From Trebonia sp963737285 (lineage in GTDB: Bacteria > Actinomycetota > Actinomycetes > Streptosporangiales > Streptosporangiaceae): a DNA stretch of 64,000 bases. A program made the translations under genes and the position numbers. The stretch is from assembly GCA_963737285.1 (NCBI GenBank), contig CAVTRT010000002.1, positions 1,736,001 to 1,800,000 of the forward strand. The letters run 5' to 3'. The notes under the pieces were generated by a model. It saw only the letters and a program-made list of their open reading frames with translations. It was not told where the DNA came from and made no database searches. Each line of letters begins with the position of its first letter. Position 1 is the first letter of the stretch. Of the stretch, positions 47,676 to 57,269 are shown in pieces.

Positions 47676-48560
47676 ATGGAACGTCTTCTCCGAAGAACTG
47701 TCTTCTCTCTTCTCGCCGTACTCCCGGCACTTGGCCTGTTCATCGGTGCCGGTGTGGCCGCCAGCGCGAGCGTCCACCCGGCCTACAAGACCGACAAGAG
47801 CATCTCGGCCGAAAAGGATGCGGCAGCCAAGGCCGCCGCAGTCGCCTTCGTCAAGACCCTAAAGGTCGGCTACCACCCCAAGAGTCACCCACTGGTTGGG
47901 CATGAGCGCAGCCAGGTCAAGGGCCTAACTCAGGTCGAGTCGACGAACTGGTCCGGGTACGCGGACACCGGCACCGGATTCAGCTCGGTTTCTGCGACTT
48001 GGACTGAACCGACACCGAGTTGCACCAGCCGGACGACATCCCTGGCGGCGTTCTGGGTCGGCATCGACGGCTACAGCAGCTCCTCGGTCGAGCAGGACGG
48101 CACGCTCATCGAGTGCTACAAGGGCGGCACTTACGAGTACACCTGGTGGGAGATTTACCCGGTCAACAGCGTCCAGGTGGTCGGCGAGACCCTCGCGGCG
48201 GGCGACCAGATCACCTCGACCGTGACCAGGAGTGGCACCAGCTACACGCTCACCGTCACCGACTCCACCCACACCGCTGACAGCTTCTCCACAACGCAGA
48301 CGTACACGGGCGCCGCGGACAGCAGCGCCGAGTGGATCGCCGAGGCCCCGAGCGGCTCAAGCGGCGTCGAGCCGCTCGCCAAGTTCAGCACCTGGACTGA
48401 CGCGAATTCGACGGTGACCGCGGGCTCCACGTCCGGCGTGATTTCTTCCTTCCCAGACGACGAGATCACCATGATCACCAGCTCCGGTGCGACCGAGGCC
48501 ACGCCCAGCGCCCTAGGCGGCGCCGGCAACAGCTTCACCGTCACCTGGGACCGCTCGTAA
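47676..48560 (+). CDS. Secreted G1-family (eqolisin) glutamic endopeptidase
   Basis: 294 residues from ATG 47676. Sec signal peptide (LLRRTVFSLLAVLPALGLF to SASA). A propeptide-like Lys/Ala-rich stretch (to about residue 85) precedes the mature domain NWSGYADTGTGF. G1 catalytic residues are visible: Gln in SVEQDGT and Glu in AEWIAEAPSG; FWVGIDG is also typical. These proteases work at acid pH and are best known from fungi, but occur in acid-soil bacteria. Own promoter and terminator. Confidence 0.92.
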   Translation: MERLLRRTVFSLLAVLPALGLFIGAGVAASASVHPAYKTDKSISAEKDAAAKAAAVAFVKTLKVGYHPKSHPLVGHERSQVKGLTQVESTNWSGYADTGTGFSSVSATWTEPTPSCTSRTTSLAAFWVGIDGYSSSSVEQDGTLIECYKGGTYEYTWWEIYPVNSVQVVGETLAAGDQITSTVTRSGTSYTLTVTDSTHTADSFSTTQTYTGAADSSAEWIAEAPSGSSGVEPLAKFSTWTDANSTVTAGSTSGVISSFPDDEITMITSSGATEATPSALGGAGNSFTVTWDRS

Positions 48561-48625
48561 GTAGCGGCAGCACCTAACCTCCGCTATTGGGCGCTGATGG
48601 AATCCAGCAGCCATGATGGGATGGC

Positions 48626-48688
48626 AGGCACAGGGACTCCCGTGATTACGAAGCGTAGAGAACTCCGCTGATCACGGAACCTGTGCCT
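48626..48688 (+). terminator. Long hairpin after the G1 peptidase gene
   Basis: AGGCACAGG (48626-48634) plus CCGTGAT (48640-48646) pair with ATCACGG (48671-48677) plus CCTGTGCCT (48680-48688): a two-part stem of 9 and 7 bp with small internal loop. It is followed by GTTTCCC. It lies between convergent genes. Confidence 0.75.
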
Positions 48689-48768
48689 GTTTCCCTTCAA
48701 GACACGCCGGACCCCCGCAGATCACGCCAATCCGCGCGAGCTCTAAGCCAATCTTGTCACGCGCTGGC

Positions 48769-49860
48769 TTATTCCGGTACGACGAGGTCGGCGGGCACGG
48801 ACTCGACGCTCGCGACGCCGCAGATGCGCATCGACCGCAGCAGCTCGTCGCGCAGGATCTCGAGGACGTGGACGACGCCTTCCTCGCCGCCGACGGTCAG
48901 GCCCCACATCATCGCCCGGCCGATGAGCACTGCCCGGGCGCCGCAGGCGAGGGCCTTGAGGACGTCATCTCCGGTCCGCACTCCGCCGTCCATGTAGACC
49001 TCGATCGACCCTGCCACGGCCGCGGTGACGTCGAGGAGCGTGTCGAGCGTGCCGCGCAGGCTGCGCTGGTAGGTATGCCCTCCGTGGTTCGACACGACAA
49101 GGCCGGACGCGCCGACCTCGGCGCATGTTTTCGCGTCCGCGGCGCTCTGGATTCCCTTGACGATGACCGGGAGCGACGTGGCTGACCGCAGCCACTCCAC
49201 GTCGCGCCAGCTCATGGACTTGTCTACGAGGTGGTAGTAGTCACCTGCTGCCGAGGCCTGGTCGGGGATCAGGTCAAGGAGGTTGCGCCACGGGATCACT
49301 CCTGTCGCGGGCCCTCCGCCTGACCTTGCCAGCCGTTCCCTCGAGTCGATCTTCATGTTGTCGACGGTCACCACGAGGGCCTTGTAGCCGGCCTCCTCGG
49401 CACGCTCGATCAGTTGCTTGTCGAGGTCGCGGTCGGAGAGGTAGTACAGCTGGAACCACTGGTCGCCGCCGGCGTCGCTCACCTCCTTGAGGGAGCAGTG
49501 CGACAGCATGGAAAGCCCGTACACGGTGCCCATCCGGGCCGCGGCACGTGCTGCGGCCAGCTCGCCTTCCGGGTGGAATCGCCGCTGCGAGCCAGTCGGC
49601 GCTATGACGACCGGGAGGTCGATCCTGGTTCCGAGGACCGTAGTCGACAGCACCTGGTCCGTATCGCCGGTCAGGACGCGCGGGACCAGCTTCTTCGCCG
49701 AGAACGACCGCAGGTTCGCGAAGTTCGCGGCCAGGTAGCCGTCGTCGGAGCCATCCTGCCTGCCGTACGAGGTGTCGAACAGGCCCGGCGGGATCATCGC
49801 TGCGACACGGCGCTCGTAGTCGGCGATGGAGTTGCACGGCTGGTCACTCAATTCAGGCAA
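48769..49860 (-). CDS. FMN-dependent 2-hydroxyacid oxidase/dehydrogenase
   Basis: 363 residues from TTG 49860 (AGAGGAAAGG upstream). FMN TIM-barrel of the glycolate oxidase/lactate monooxygenase family: VIAPTGSQRRFHPEGE, QLYYLSDRD, TVDNMKID, VIVKGIQSAADA (FMN-binding Lys), catalytic His in VSNHGGH and YMDGGVRTGDDVLKALACGA. The substrate-carboxylate Arg of the usual SNHGGRQ is His here, so the acid specificity may be unusual. It overlaps the ABC ATPase gene by 8 bases, the last gene of the operon; it probably oxidises an imported or aldolase-derived hydroxyacid. Confidence 0.9.
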   Translation of the reverse strand: MPELSDQPCNSIADYERRVAAMIPPGLFDTSYGRQDGSDDGYLAANFANLRSFSAKKLVPRVLTGDTDQVLSTTVLGTRIDLPVVIAPTGSQRRFHPEGELAAARAAARMGTVYGLSMLSHCSLKEVSDAGGDQWFQLYYLSDRDLDKQLIERAEEAGYKALVVTVDNMKIDSRERLARSGGGPATGVIPWRNLLDLIPDQASAAGDYYHLVDKSMSWRDVEWLRSATSLPVIVKGIQSAADAKTCAEVGASGLVVSNHGGHTYQRSLRGTLDTLLDVTAAVAGSIEVYMDGGVRTGDDVLKALACGARAVLIGRAMMWGLTVGGEEGVVHVLEILRDELLRSMRICGVASVESVPADLVVPE

Positions 49861-50704
49861 CGCCTTTCCTCTTGCTCGCGTGGATATGCGTCAGCACCCG
49901 CGCTCGATATTCGGTGAACTCCGGGAGGGACCGGGTCGTCAGCTGGTCACGGGCATCGCCTAGCTCGATCTTGATCACGTCGACCAGTCGGGCCGGTGAC
50001 CGGCTCAGGACGATCACCTGGTCGGACAGGTACACGGCCTCGTCGATGTCGTGAGTCACGAGCAGCGTGGTCATGGCCTGGTCGGCGTGGACGTCGTGGA
50101 TAAGGTCCTCTAGCTCCAGCCTGGTCTGGGCGTCCACGGAGGCGAACGGCTCGTCCATCAGGAGCAGCGCGGGCTTGCAGGCCAGCGCCCGCGCGATCGC
50201 GACGCGCTGCTGCATGCCGCCTGACAGCTGCCAGGGGTAGCGGTCAGCAGCGTCGAGCAGCCCGACAGTCGCTAGCGCCTCATCAGCGCGAGCCATGATC
50301 TCTGACCGCCTGGCACCCTTTCCGCGCAGCGGAAGGGCCACATTATCCCGCACGCGCAACCAGGGCAGCAGCGAGCGGCTGTAGTCCTGGAAAACTACGG
50401 CGACCTGTGCCGGCGGCCCGGTGACCAGGGAGCCGTCCAGGAACACCGAGCCGCTCGACGGTGGGGCGAGGCCGGCAAGGCAGCGCAGAAAGGTCGTCTT
50501 CCCCGCGCCCGAGGGACCGACGACGGAGACGAACTGGCCCCGCGTCACCTGAAGGGTCACCTTCTGGAGGATCTCCCGGCGAGCCGCCTTCACCCCGAAC
50601 TCCTTCGACAGTTCCCGGACATCCAGGACGGGAACCGGATCGCTGGCGCCGGGGCTCACGGCAGTCATTCCCGCGCCAGCTGGCGCGATCCTGTCCGTCT
50701 TCAT
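49853..50704 (-). CDS. ABC transporter ATP-binding protein (NitT/TauT type)
   Basis: 283 residues from ATG 50704, GAAGGAAGG five bases upstream. Walker A VGPSGAGKTTFLR, Q-loop VFQDYSRSLLPW, signature LSGGMQQRVAIARAL, Walker B LLLMDEPFASVD, switch LLVTHDIDEAV. The SLLPW Q-loop is typical of nitrate/taurine/alkanesulfonate importers. It energises the two permeases encoded upstream. Confidence 0.94.
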   Translation of the reverse strand: MKTDRIAPAGAGMTAVSPGASDPVPVLDVRELSKEFGVKAARREILQKVTLQVTRGQFVSVVGPSGAGKTTFLRCLAGLAPPSSGSVFLDGSLVTGPPAQVAVVFQDYSRSLLPWLRVRDNVALPLRGKGARRSEIMARADEALATVGLLDAADRYPWQLSGGMQQRVAIARALACKPALLLMDEPFASVDAQTRLELEDLIHDVHADQAMTTLLVTHDIDEAVYLSDQVIVLSRSPARLVDVIKIELGDARDQLTTRSLPEFTEYRARVLTHIHASKRKGVA

Positions 50705-50738
50705 GCGTACCTTCCTTCTCTCGCGGCGCTCAGCGTCG

Positions 50739-51560
50739 TCACCGTCCACGACTAATGGTCCTGCGAGCTCGTGACTGAGCGGTACTCCGCATTTCGATCT
50801 GCCAGGACAAGGCGACACGCTCCAGCGCCGCGAACGCCACGCTCAGGATGTAACCGAGAAGGCCCAGCAGGATCGTGCCCGCCCAGGTAGCGCGAACGTC
50901 GAATACCTGCTCGGAGTTCAGGACATAGAATCCGATGCCCCGGTCGGAGGCGAAGTACTCACTGGCAACCAGCATCGTCACGGCGATCGCGACCCCTACC
51001 CGGATACCCGAGATGATCTGCGGCGACGCCGAGCGCATGACGATAAGGAACGTTCGGTCCCGCTTGCTGAGCCGGTAGCTCCTCGCCATCTCGAGCACCA
51101 GCGGATCGACGCTGCGGACACCCTCGATCGTGTTCAGCAGCACCGGCCATAGCGTGGCAAAGGCAATGATCACGACCTTGCCCCAGATCGACAGCCCGAA
51201 GATCGAGAACACGATCGGGAACAAGACGATGACCGGGCAGGCCCTGGCCAGCTCGATGCTCGGGCGGAAGACCAGCCACAGCAGGGACGACGATCCGATG
51301 GCGACGCCTACTGCAACGCCCAGCACGACCGCGATGACCAGGCCGAGGAACAGGTTAACCAGGCTGGGAACCAGGTCACGGCCAAGGAGACTGCCCGGGC
51401 CAGGCAGCCAGGCCTGGCGGAAGACGGTCCAGACGCTGCTGAGCGGAGGGCTGACCAGCGACGCGGAATGCGCCGTCAGCGTCCACCACAGCGCGACGAT
51501 CACGACAGGCACGCAGACCGCCACCAGCGCCCTGCCCAGCAGCCGCCAGGCCCGGCTCAT
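50739..51560 (-). CDS. ABC transporter permease (second)
   Basis: 273 residues from ATG 51560, which overlaps the previous stop as ATGA. Six-helix BPD_transp_1 protein; the EAA-type loop reads RSVDPLVLEMARSYRLSKRD. It is SsuC/TauC-like and pairs with the adjacent permease. C-terminus basic. Confidence 0.92.
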   Translation of the reverse strand: MSRAWRLLGRALVAVCVPVVIVALWWTLTAHSASLVSPPLSSVWTVFRQAWLPGPGSLLGRDLVPSLVNLFLGLVIAVVLGVAVGVAIGSSSLLWLVFRPSIELARACPVIVLFPIVFSIFGLSIWGKVVIIAFATLWPVLLNTIEGVRSVDPLVLEMARSYRLSKRDRTFLIVMRSASPQIISGIRVGVAIAVTMLVASEYFASDRGIGFYVLNSEQVFDVRATWAGTILLGLLGYILSVAFAALERVALSWQIEMRSTAQSRARRTISRGR

Positions 51561-52405
51561 GGCGCGACCACCCGGTACTTCGGATGCCACGCCAGGGCCC
51601 TGCGCTCCACCAGCACGAAGACACCGTCGATCACCAGCGCCAGCAGCGAGGCAATGAGGCCGTACGCGTACGCGTCTTCCGGCCGCCCGCCGTTCTGCGT
51701 CTGGAACAGCAGGTACCCCAGCCCCGGCGCCCCGCCCAGCAGCTCCGCCCCGATGCAGGTCAGCAGCCCCACGACGGACGCAAGCCGCAGGGCAGTCGCC
51801 AGGTGCGACCCGACGCTCGGCAAGATGACCCACCGCAAGCGCCGCGGCCAGCTCAGCCGGTAACTGCGCGCCACGTCCAGGGCAGCCGGATCCACGTCCC
51901 AGATCGCATAGACCATCTGGACCAGGACCACCCACACGGACGCAAAGGCAATCAGGAAGACCTGCATCTTAAGGTAGGGACCGAAGATGACAAGAGCGAG
52001 CGGCAGCAGCGCGACCGCCGGAACAGCCCGCAGGAAGTCGATCGTCAGGCGAAGCAACCGGTAGGCATTCTTACTGCTGCCCGCCACGGCGCCAACGATT
52101 GACCCGATGGCGAAGGCCAGGCACAAGCCGATGAACCAGGCGATCAGGGTCTGCCCGATAGCCGACCACGTACCGCCCGCCGCGATGAGGACGACCGTAC
52201 GCGCGAAAACTGCCAGCGGCCCCGGCACCACGTCCCGCGGCACGAGGCCAAGCTCCACCACTACCTGCCACAAGCCGGCAAAGCCAATGACAGGCAGCGC
52301 CTGCAGCAGCCGAACGGCGGCCGCACGCCCGGCAGCGCCACGCGCTGACCGCCGGCCCGGCGTTGTTTCCTGCGGTGCCTCACGCAGCGCAGTCAACTGA
52401 TCCAT
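51557..52405 (-). CDS. ABC transporter permease (first)
   Basis: 282 residues from ATG 52405. SsuC/TauC-like permease; EAA loop YAIWDVDPAALDVARSYRLSW. Having two different permease genes is less common in NitT/TauT systems, where one homodimer usually suffices, so a heterodimer is inferred. 35 bp downstream of the binding-protein gene. Confidence 0.92.
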   Translation of the reverse strand: MDQLTALREAPQETTPGRRSARGAAGRAAAVRLLQALPVIGFAGLWQVVVELGLVPRDVVPGPLAVFARTVVLIAAGGTWSAIGQTLIAWFIGLCLAFAIGSIVGAVAGSSKNAYRLLRLTIDFLRAVPAVALLPLALVIFGPYLKMQVFLIAFASVWVVLVQMVYAIWDVDPAALDVARSYRLSWPRRLRWVILPSVGSHLATALRLASVVGLLTCIGAELLGGAPGLGYLLFQTQNGGRPEDAYAYGLIASLLALVIDGVFVLVERRALAWHPKYRVVAP

Positions 52406-52440
52406 ATGCGAGCTCCTTCACTTCGTGGCCGCTCCTGCCC

Positions 52441-53417
52441 CTAGCCCTGGAACATCAGGTCAGCACCTGACGGAATCGGCACGGTGACGCTGGCGAACCG
52501 CTTGTAGATCGGGATCCACTGATCGATGTCGCTCGATGACCAGTCGCCGACGAAAGTCGGAACCCGGCTAGTGAGCTGGAGCGGCGCCTGCGCAGCCACC
52601 GCCGCGTCCCGCTGCGCGACGTCCGGATGCGCGTTCGCATAGGTGGCGGCGTTCCTGATCGCGGCAAGGAACTTCTTAACGAGCCCGGGATTGGCGGCGG
52701 CGAACTTCGCGGTGGTGAAGTAGAACTGCCACAAGCGCCCCGGCATGTACGCCTGCGGGTACCCGAGCACCTTCATCCCCGCCGCCAGCGCCTCCTGCAG
52801 GTAGGGCATCGTCGAGATCGCCGCCTGCACGTGCCCCTGCTGCAAGGCCGCCAGCTGCTGAGGGTACGGGATATTGTCGAAGCTCGTCTTGCTGACGTCC
52901 ACGCCGCTGGCGTACAGCATCTCCTTAGTCCCGAGCTCAGCCGTCCCGCCCACCCCGACCTCGGCGATCGTCTTGCCCTGCAACTGCCTCAGCGACGTGA
53001 TCCCCGACGTAGGAGACGTGATGACCGCCGCAGTCGCCGCCGACGCAGTGACAGGCGCGATATCACCGATCGGCAGCACCTTGACCTTCACGCCCGCCTC
53101 GACCAGCTGAAAAAGGTTCGCCATGCCCACGTCACCGAAGTCAAGCTCCCCGTTGACGATCGTCGCGGTCTCCTGCTCCCCGCTCGTCACGGTCATGAGC
53201 TTCACGTTGAGGCCCTGGGCCTTGAAGAAGCCCTGATCCAGCGCGATCTTGGTCGCCTGCAGGTCAATAGGCGCCGCATACGCCACCGTGACCGTCGGCA
53301 GTGACCCCGACGACCCCGAGCCCCCCAGCTCGTGCTGCTGCACGCGGAAACCACCAGCGCGGTAGCCGCCAGAGCGGCAACCGCGAGCACACCACCCCTA
53401 TACCGCGTCGTAATCAA
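52441..53417 (-). pseudogene. ABC substrate-binding lipoprotein (NitT/TauT type), frameshifted
   Basis: The start TTG 53417 has GAGAGG four bases upstream, and its TTGA overlaps the aldolase stop. The signal peptide GGVLAVAALAATALVVSAC carries a lipobox. The frame then breaks at a G6 run (53321-53326). The mature protein continues in the next frame: PTVTVAYAAPIDLQATKIALDQGFF (in parts), GELDFGDVGMANLFQLVEAG, GGTAELGTKEMLY. Total 977 bases, one short of a multiple of three; one extra G restores the lipoprotein. SsuA/THI5-like fold; ligand unknown. Confidence 0.9.
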
Positions 53418-54195
53418 CTGACCTCTCCCCTCACTTTGCTGATTGCCTCACTGGCGGCGACCCGGTAAGACGCCGCCCCCTCCCGGAGAAACTTGAAATC
53501 GGCCGCGAGCAGGAAGAACGTAAATCCCTCATGCAGCCACCGGACCAGGTCCCCTGGCCCCGGGCAGAACACGCCGACGACCTTCCCAGCCGACCGGGCC
53601 CCGTCAGCTATCTGCCGTATCGCGGCACGGTGCTCTTCCGAGCCAGCAGGCACCTGCAGGGAAACCGCAAGGTCGCCAGGCCCGACAAGGATCGCATCAA
53701 GCCCTTCCGCCTTGCAGATGTCACCAGCGTTCCGCACGCCTAGCGCAGTCTCTATCTGACCAACAAAGGCAACGCGCTGGTTCGCGGCCGCGAAATAGCT
53801 CGCCGCGTCCTGGCCGTGCCTGGTGGCCCGCCCCGGCCCGGCACCACGCACGCCGGCCGGCGGGTAACGAACAGCGTCCGCCGCAGCCACCGCCTGCTCC
53901 CGGGTCTCCAGGCGCGGAACGATGACACCAGCCGCCCCAGAGTCCAGCGCCCGCCCGATCTCAGGACCAGTCCCGGTCACCCGCACCAGCGCCCGCGCCC
54001 CGGCACCCTCAACCGCCCGAATCAGCCCCTCGACCTCCCCGGGCCAAGAGCCGAATGCTCCGAGTCGATGCAGATCAGGTCCCACCCGCTCCACGCCAGG
54101 ATCTCCGCCACCCCAGGGTGCCCCAGGCCAAGGAACGTCCCGACAACCGTCTCGGTAAGGATCTGCCGCCGGACGCCGCCGGTCTGCTCATGCAT
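53414..54195 (-). pseudogene. HpcH/HpaI-family aldolase, frameshifted
   Basis: Start ATG 54195 with TGGAG five bases upstream. Part one: RRQILTETVVGTFLGLGHPGVAEILAWSGWDLICIDSEHS (in sections), the family start. At GGCCCGGGGAGGTCGAG near 54040 a base is missing from the G run. Part two: EVEGLIRAVEGAGARALVRV, GVIVPRLETREQAVAA, QIETALGVRNAGDI and LVGPGDLAVSL. Total 782 bases, one short of a multiple of three. Class II pyruvate aldolases of this type split hydroxy-oxoacids such as 4-hydroxy-2-oxo-heptanedioate. It heads the operon with the ABC importer and hydroxyacid oxidase. Confidence 0.9.
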
Positions 54196-54596
54196 GCTTG
54201 CTCCACTCGTAGCGCCGGTGTCCAGCCACGATCCGTGGCCTGCTGCTGGGACCCGCCATGGCCGTCATGGCCCCTCCCTTCATGTCGCCAACGACTTAGC
54301 GGTCGCCGGGCTGAGTAGGAAGTCGTGCCGCAGCGAGTACCACGGCCGCCCGGCCGGCACGCCATCCGGCGAGCCCGGCCCGGTGCGTGCGAGGTGGACC
54401 GATGGGGACGGGGATCGCGACATCGATGGGGTTCCGTTTCGTTGTGGTGACCCTCGCAGGCGTGGTGAGCCTGGGCGGACGCGCTGCGTCGGGCGAGGGC
54501 TTTACAACGGGCAACGCTAGCATAGGTACTACCTACATGGGTAGTGTGTATAAGGTGACCTCGCCGATGTGGTGGCGATGACGTAGGAGGCCGAAG
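54196..54596. other. Divergent regulatory region between the aldolase operon and the ligase
   Basis: About 400 bp between divergent starts. It contains the CTACCTAC operator at 54529. A 64-codon open frame at 54387-54581 has no ribosome site and shadow-like content, so I do not call it a gene. Confidence 0.5.
54529..54548. promoter_or_regulatory. CTACCTAC operator, site 1
   Basis: CTACCTACATGGGTAGTGTG, 15 of 20 positions identical to the perfect palindrome at 60936. It lies about 50 bases upstream of the ligase start. Confidence 0.6.
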
Positions 54597-56251
54597 GTGA
54601 AGATGACAGGCGTAACGCCGTTTCCGGCAAAGTTCGCCGAGCAGTACCGGTCCCGGGGCTACTGGGAGGACCGGCCGCTTATCAGCCACTACCTCGATGC
54701 CTTCCGGCGCTGGCCCGACCGCATCGCGGTGGTGGATGATCACGAGAGCCTGACCTACGCGCAGCTCGCGGAGCGGGCCGAGCACGTCGCTCGTGCCCTC
54801 GCTGACCTCGGGCTTCGCCCAGGTGACCGCGTCGTCGTCCAGTTGCCGAATACCGCGCTGTTCGTCTCCTTCTACGTCGCCCTGCAGCACATCGGCGTCG
54901 TGCCGGTCATGGCGTTGCCGTCGCATCGGCTCCGGGAGGTCGAGCAGTTCGTCAGGCTGTCGGGCGCGGTCGCGTTGGTGTCGCCGGCAGAGGCGAAGGA
55001 CGTCGACTTCCGGTCGATATTCGCTCGGATTGCCGAGCGGCAACCCTCGCTGCGGTGGCACATCACGCAGGGTGCACCGTCAGGCGGGGATGACTTCGTC
55101 CCGCTCGAAAGCCTGCACCAGGGCCAGCCCGTCGCCTCCGCCGAGCAGGTCCGAAAGTTCACCGCGCAGATCGATCCCGAGGATCCGGCGGTGTTCCAGC
55201 TGTCCGGCGGGACCACCGGGATCCCGAAACTCATCCCTCGCAGCCACAACGACTACGCATTCAACTCCAAGCTCGCCGCGTCGGTGTGCGACGTTCGCGA
55301 CGGCGACGTTCTTCTGGACGTTCTTCCGATCGCACATAACCTTCCGCTGGCATGTCCGGGCATGCAGGGCTTCCTGTTCGCCGGCGCGACCGTAGCGCTC
55401 TCCGTCTCCACTCACGCGGTCAGCCTTTTCAAGCGACTTCAGGACGACCGCGCGACCCACATTCATGTCGTGCCGGCGCTGCTGATCAAGTTGATCAACG
55501 ACCCGGCGGCGGGCAAGTTCGACCTGACTTCGATGCGCGTGATCCAAAGCGGCGGTCAACGGCTGCAACCGGAAACCCGGGCCGAGCCGAACGCGTCTTT
55601 ACCAACGCGACGGTCCAGGAGAACTTCGGCATGGCCGAAGGCCTGCTGATGTTCGTTCGCCTGGACGACCCAGCCGACGTTCGCCTGGAAACTGTCGGGC
55701 GGCCCATCTGCCCCGACGACGAGGTGCGGCTCATCGACGAACTCGGTCAAGACGTGCCCGACGGCGAGATCGGGGAACTGTGGGCTCGCGGGCCGTATAC
55801 ACTCCGTGGGTACTACAACGCGCCCGAGCACAACGCCCGAGCGTTCTCTGCTGACGGCTTCTACATGTCCGGTGATCTCATGTGGCGGCACCCTTCCGGG
55901 AACTACGTCGTCGCTGGGCGGAAGAAGGACCTAATCAACCGCGGCGGCGAGAAGATCTCGGCCGAAGAGATCGAAAACCTGATCCTGAGCCACCCGGCGG
56001 TCGTGAACGTCGCATGCGTGCCAGTCGATGATCCCGTCCTTGGCGAGCGAATGTGCGCCTGCGTCGTGTTGCGCGACGGCGTGTCGCTGACGCTGCCGGA
56101 ACTCGTGGAGCACCTGCGGAGCTACGAACTTGCCCGGCATAAGCTGCCCGAATACTTTCAGGTGTACTCCGAACTCCCGGTTTCGCCAGTCGGAAAGGTG
56201 TCGAAGAAGGACCTCGCCGCCGACCTGCGCGAGCACCCGCCGGCCAGATGA
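54597..56251 (+). pseudogene. Acyl/aryl-AMP ligase (2,3-dihydroxybenzoate-AMP ligase-like), frameshifted
   Basis: GTG 54597 has GGAGG six bases upstream. Part one: RSRGYWEDRPLISHYLDAFRRW (in parts), YAQLAERAEHVARAL, the P-loop-like FQLSGGTTGIPKLIPRSHNDY and DVLPIAHNLPLACPG. The frame breaks near 55590 (GCCGAGCCGAACGC). Part two: FTNATVQENFGMAEGLLMFVRLDDP (in parts), YMSGDLMWRHPSGN, GRKKDLINRGGEKISAEEIE and the C-terminal Lys in GKVSKKD. Total 1,655 bases, one short of a multiple of three. It activates a carboxylic acid as adenylate and probably CoA-ligates it, the entry step of the catabolic cluster. Confidence 0.9.
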
Positions 56252-56300
56252 ATTTCGTGTCGTGAACGACTTCGCTCCCCCCAAGCCACTTACTCCGGTA

Positions 56301-56315
56301 GTCTAGAGCTTAGAC
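56301..56315. promoter_or_regulatory. Inverted repeat before the TrmB gene
   Basis: GTCTA-GAGCT-TAGAC, 20 bases upstream of the regulator start and adjoining a GGTAG half-site. Possible autoregulatory site. Confidence 0.35.
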
Positions 56316-56334
56316 CGCAGGAAAGGCCACGGTA

Positions 56335-57240
56335 ATGAAGAGGTCCGGACCAGCAGACCCGGCAGCTGGTGACTTTATCGAGGCGTTGATGACCCTCGGC
56401 TTCTCGCAGTACGAAGCTCGCTGCTACGTCGGTCTGCTCGGCCCGGCCCCGCAGACCGGCTACGCTGTGTCCAAGACGACAGGGGTACCGCAGCCGAAGG
56501 TCTACGAGGCGCTGCGCAAGCTCGTCAGTCGCGGTGTGGTGTGCCAGCTGGACGGCAAACCGGTCCGGTTTGCCGCAGTCCCGCCAGCAGAGGTTCTCAA
56601 TGATCTTGAGAACACGTTCGAGGACCGGTTGGTGCAAGCACGGCAGAGCAGCGCCCACCTGCAAGCGCCCGCGCAGCCGGAATCGCAGGAACCGGTAACG
56701 AGCCTAAGCAGCCGGGCGGATGTGATCGCGGCGGCCGCGAACGCGATCGGATCCGCCGAGCGGCGCGTCTACCTCTCTGCCAGTTCTGGTGAACTCACTT
56801 CGCTGCAGGACGCCGTTACAGCGGCTGCCGATGCCGGTGCCAACGTCGTGATGCTGTGTTTCGGTCGAGTGCCGTTCCAGATCGACGGTGTCAGGGTATT
56901 CCGGCACGCCAGCACCGACGGCGCCCTGTTTCGCCGCCATCAGGCACGGCATGTCGCGGTCGTCGTCGACTCTCGCGAGACCGTCCACGGGTTGGCGGCC
57001 GACGGGCGTCGATGGTCCGGTATCCGCACCGACAGTGAACCGATTATCGCCGCCGTCAAGGGATACATCCGCCACGACATCGACATGCAGCAGGTCTATA
57101 GCGACTTCCAAGCCGAGCTGGTCCAGGCCTACGGCCCCGGTCTGCAGGGGCTCGAGGGCTATCGCGCCGATGCGACCGACACGCGAGGCAACGATCACAT
57201 GACGCCGGGTCGCGCAGCCGGACAGGCGAGCGCAGGCTGA
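56335..57240 (+). CDS. TrmB-family transcriptional regulator
   Basis: 301 residues from ATG 56335 (AGGAAAGG upstream). N-terminal TrmB winged helix: FIEALMTLGFSQYEARCYVGLLG, then GYAVSKTTGVPQPKVYEALRKLVSRGVV in sections. The C-terminal effector-binding domain resembles the PLD-like TrmB domain (RRVYLSASSGELTSLQ). TrmB proteins sense sugars or other small molecules. Its place inside the cluster and the repeated palindrome suggest it is the local regulator. Confidence 0.9.
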   Translation: MKRSGPADPAAGDFIEALMTLGFSQYEARCYVGLLGPAPQTGYAVSKTTGVPQPKVYEALRKLVSRGVVCQLDGKPVRFAAVPPAEVLNDLENTFEDRLVQARQSSAHLQAPAQPESQEPVTSLSSRADVIAAAANAIGSAERRVYLSASSGELTSLQDAVTAAADAGANVVMLCFGRVPFQIDGVRVFRHASTDGALFRRHQARHVAVVVDSRETVHGLAADGRRWSGIRTDSEPIIAAVKGYIRHDIDMQQVYSDFQAELVQAYGPGLQGLEGYRADATDTRGNDHMTPGRAAGQASAG

Positions 57241-57269
57241 GGCCAGCCTCCGGTGCCCGGCGCAGCCTG

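Noticed and set aside
54387..54581. 64-codon open frame in the ligase upstream region
   Set aside because: No ribosome site, overlaps the operator, and composition is not protein-like.
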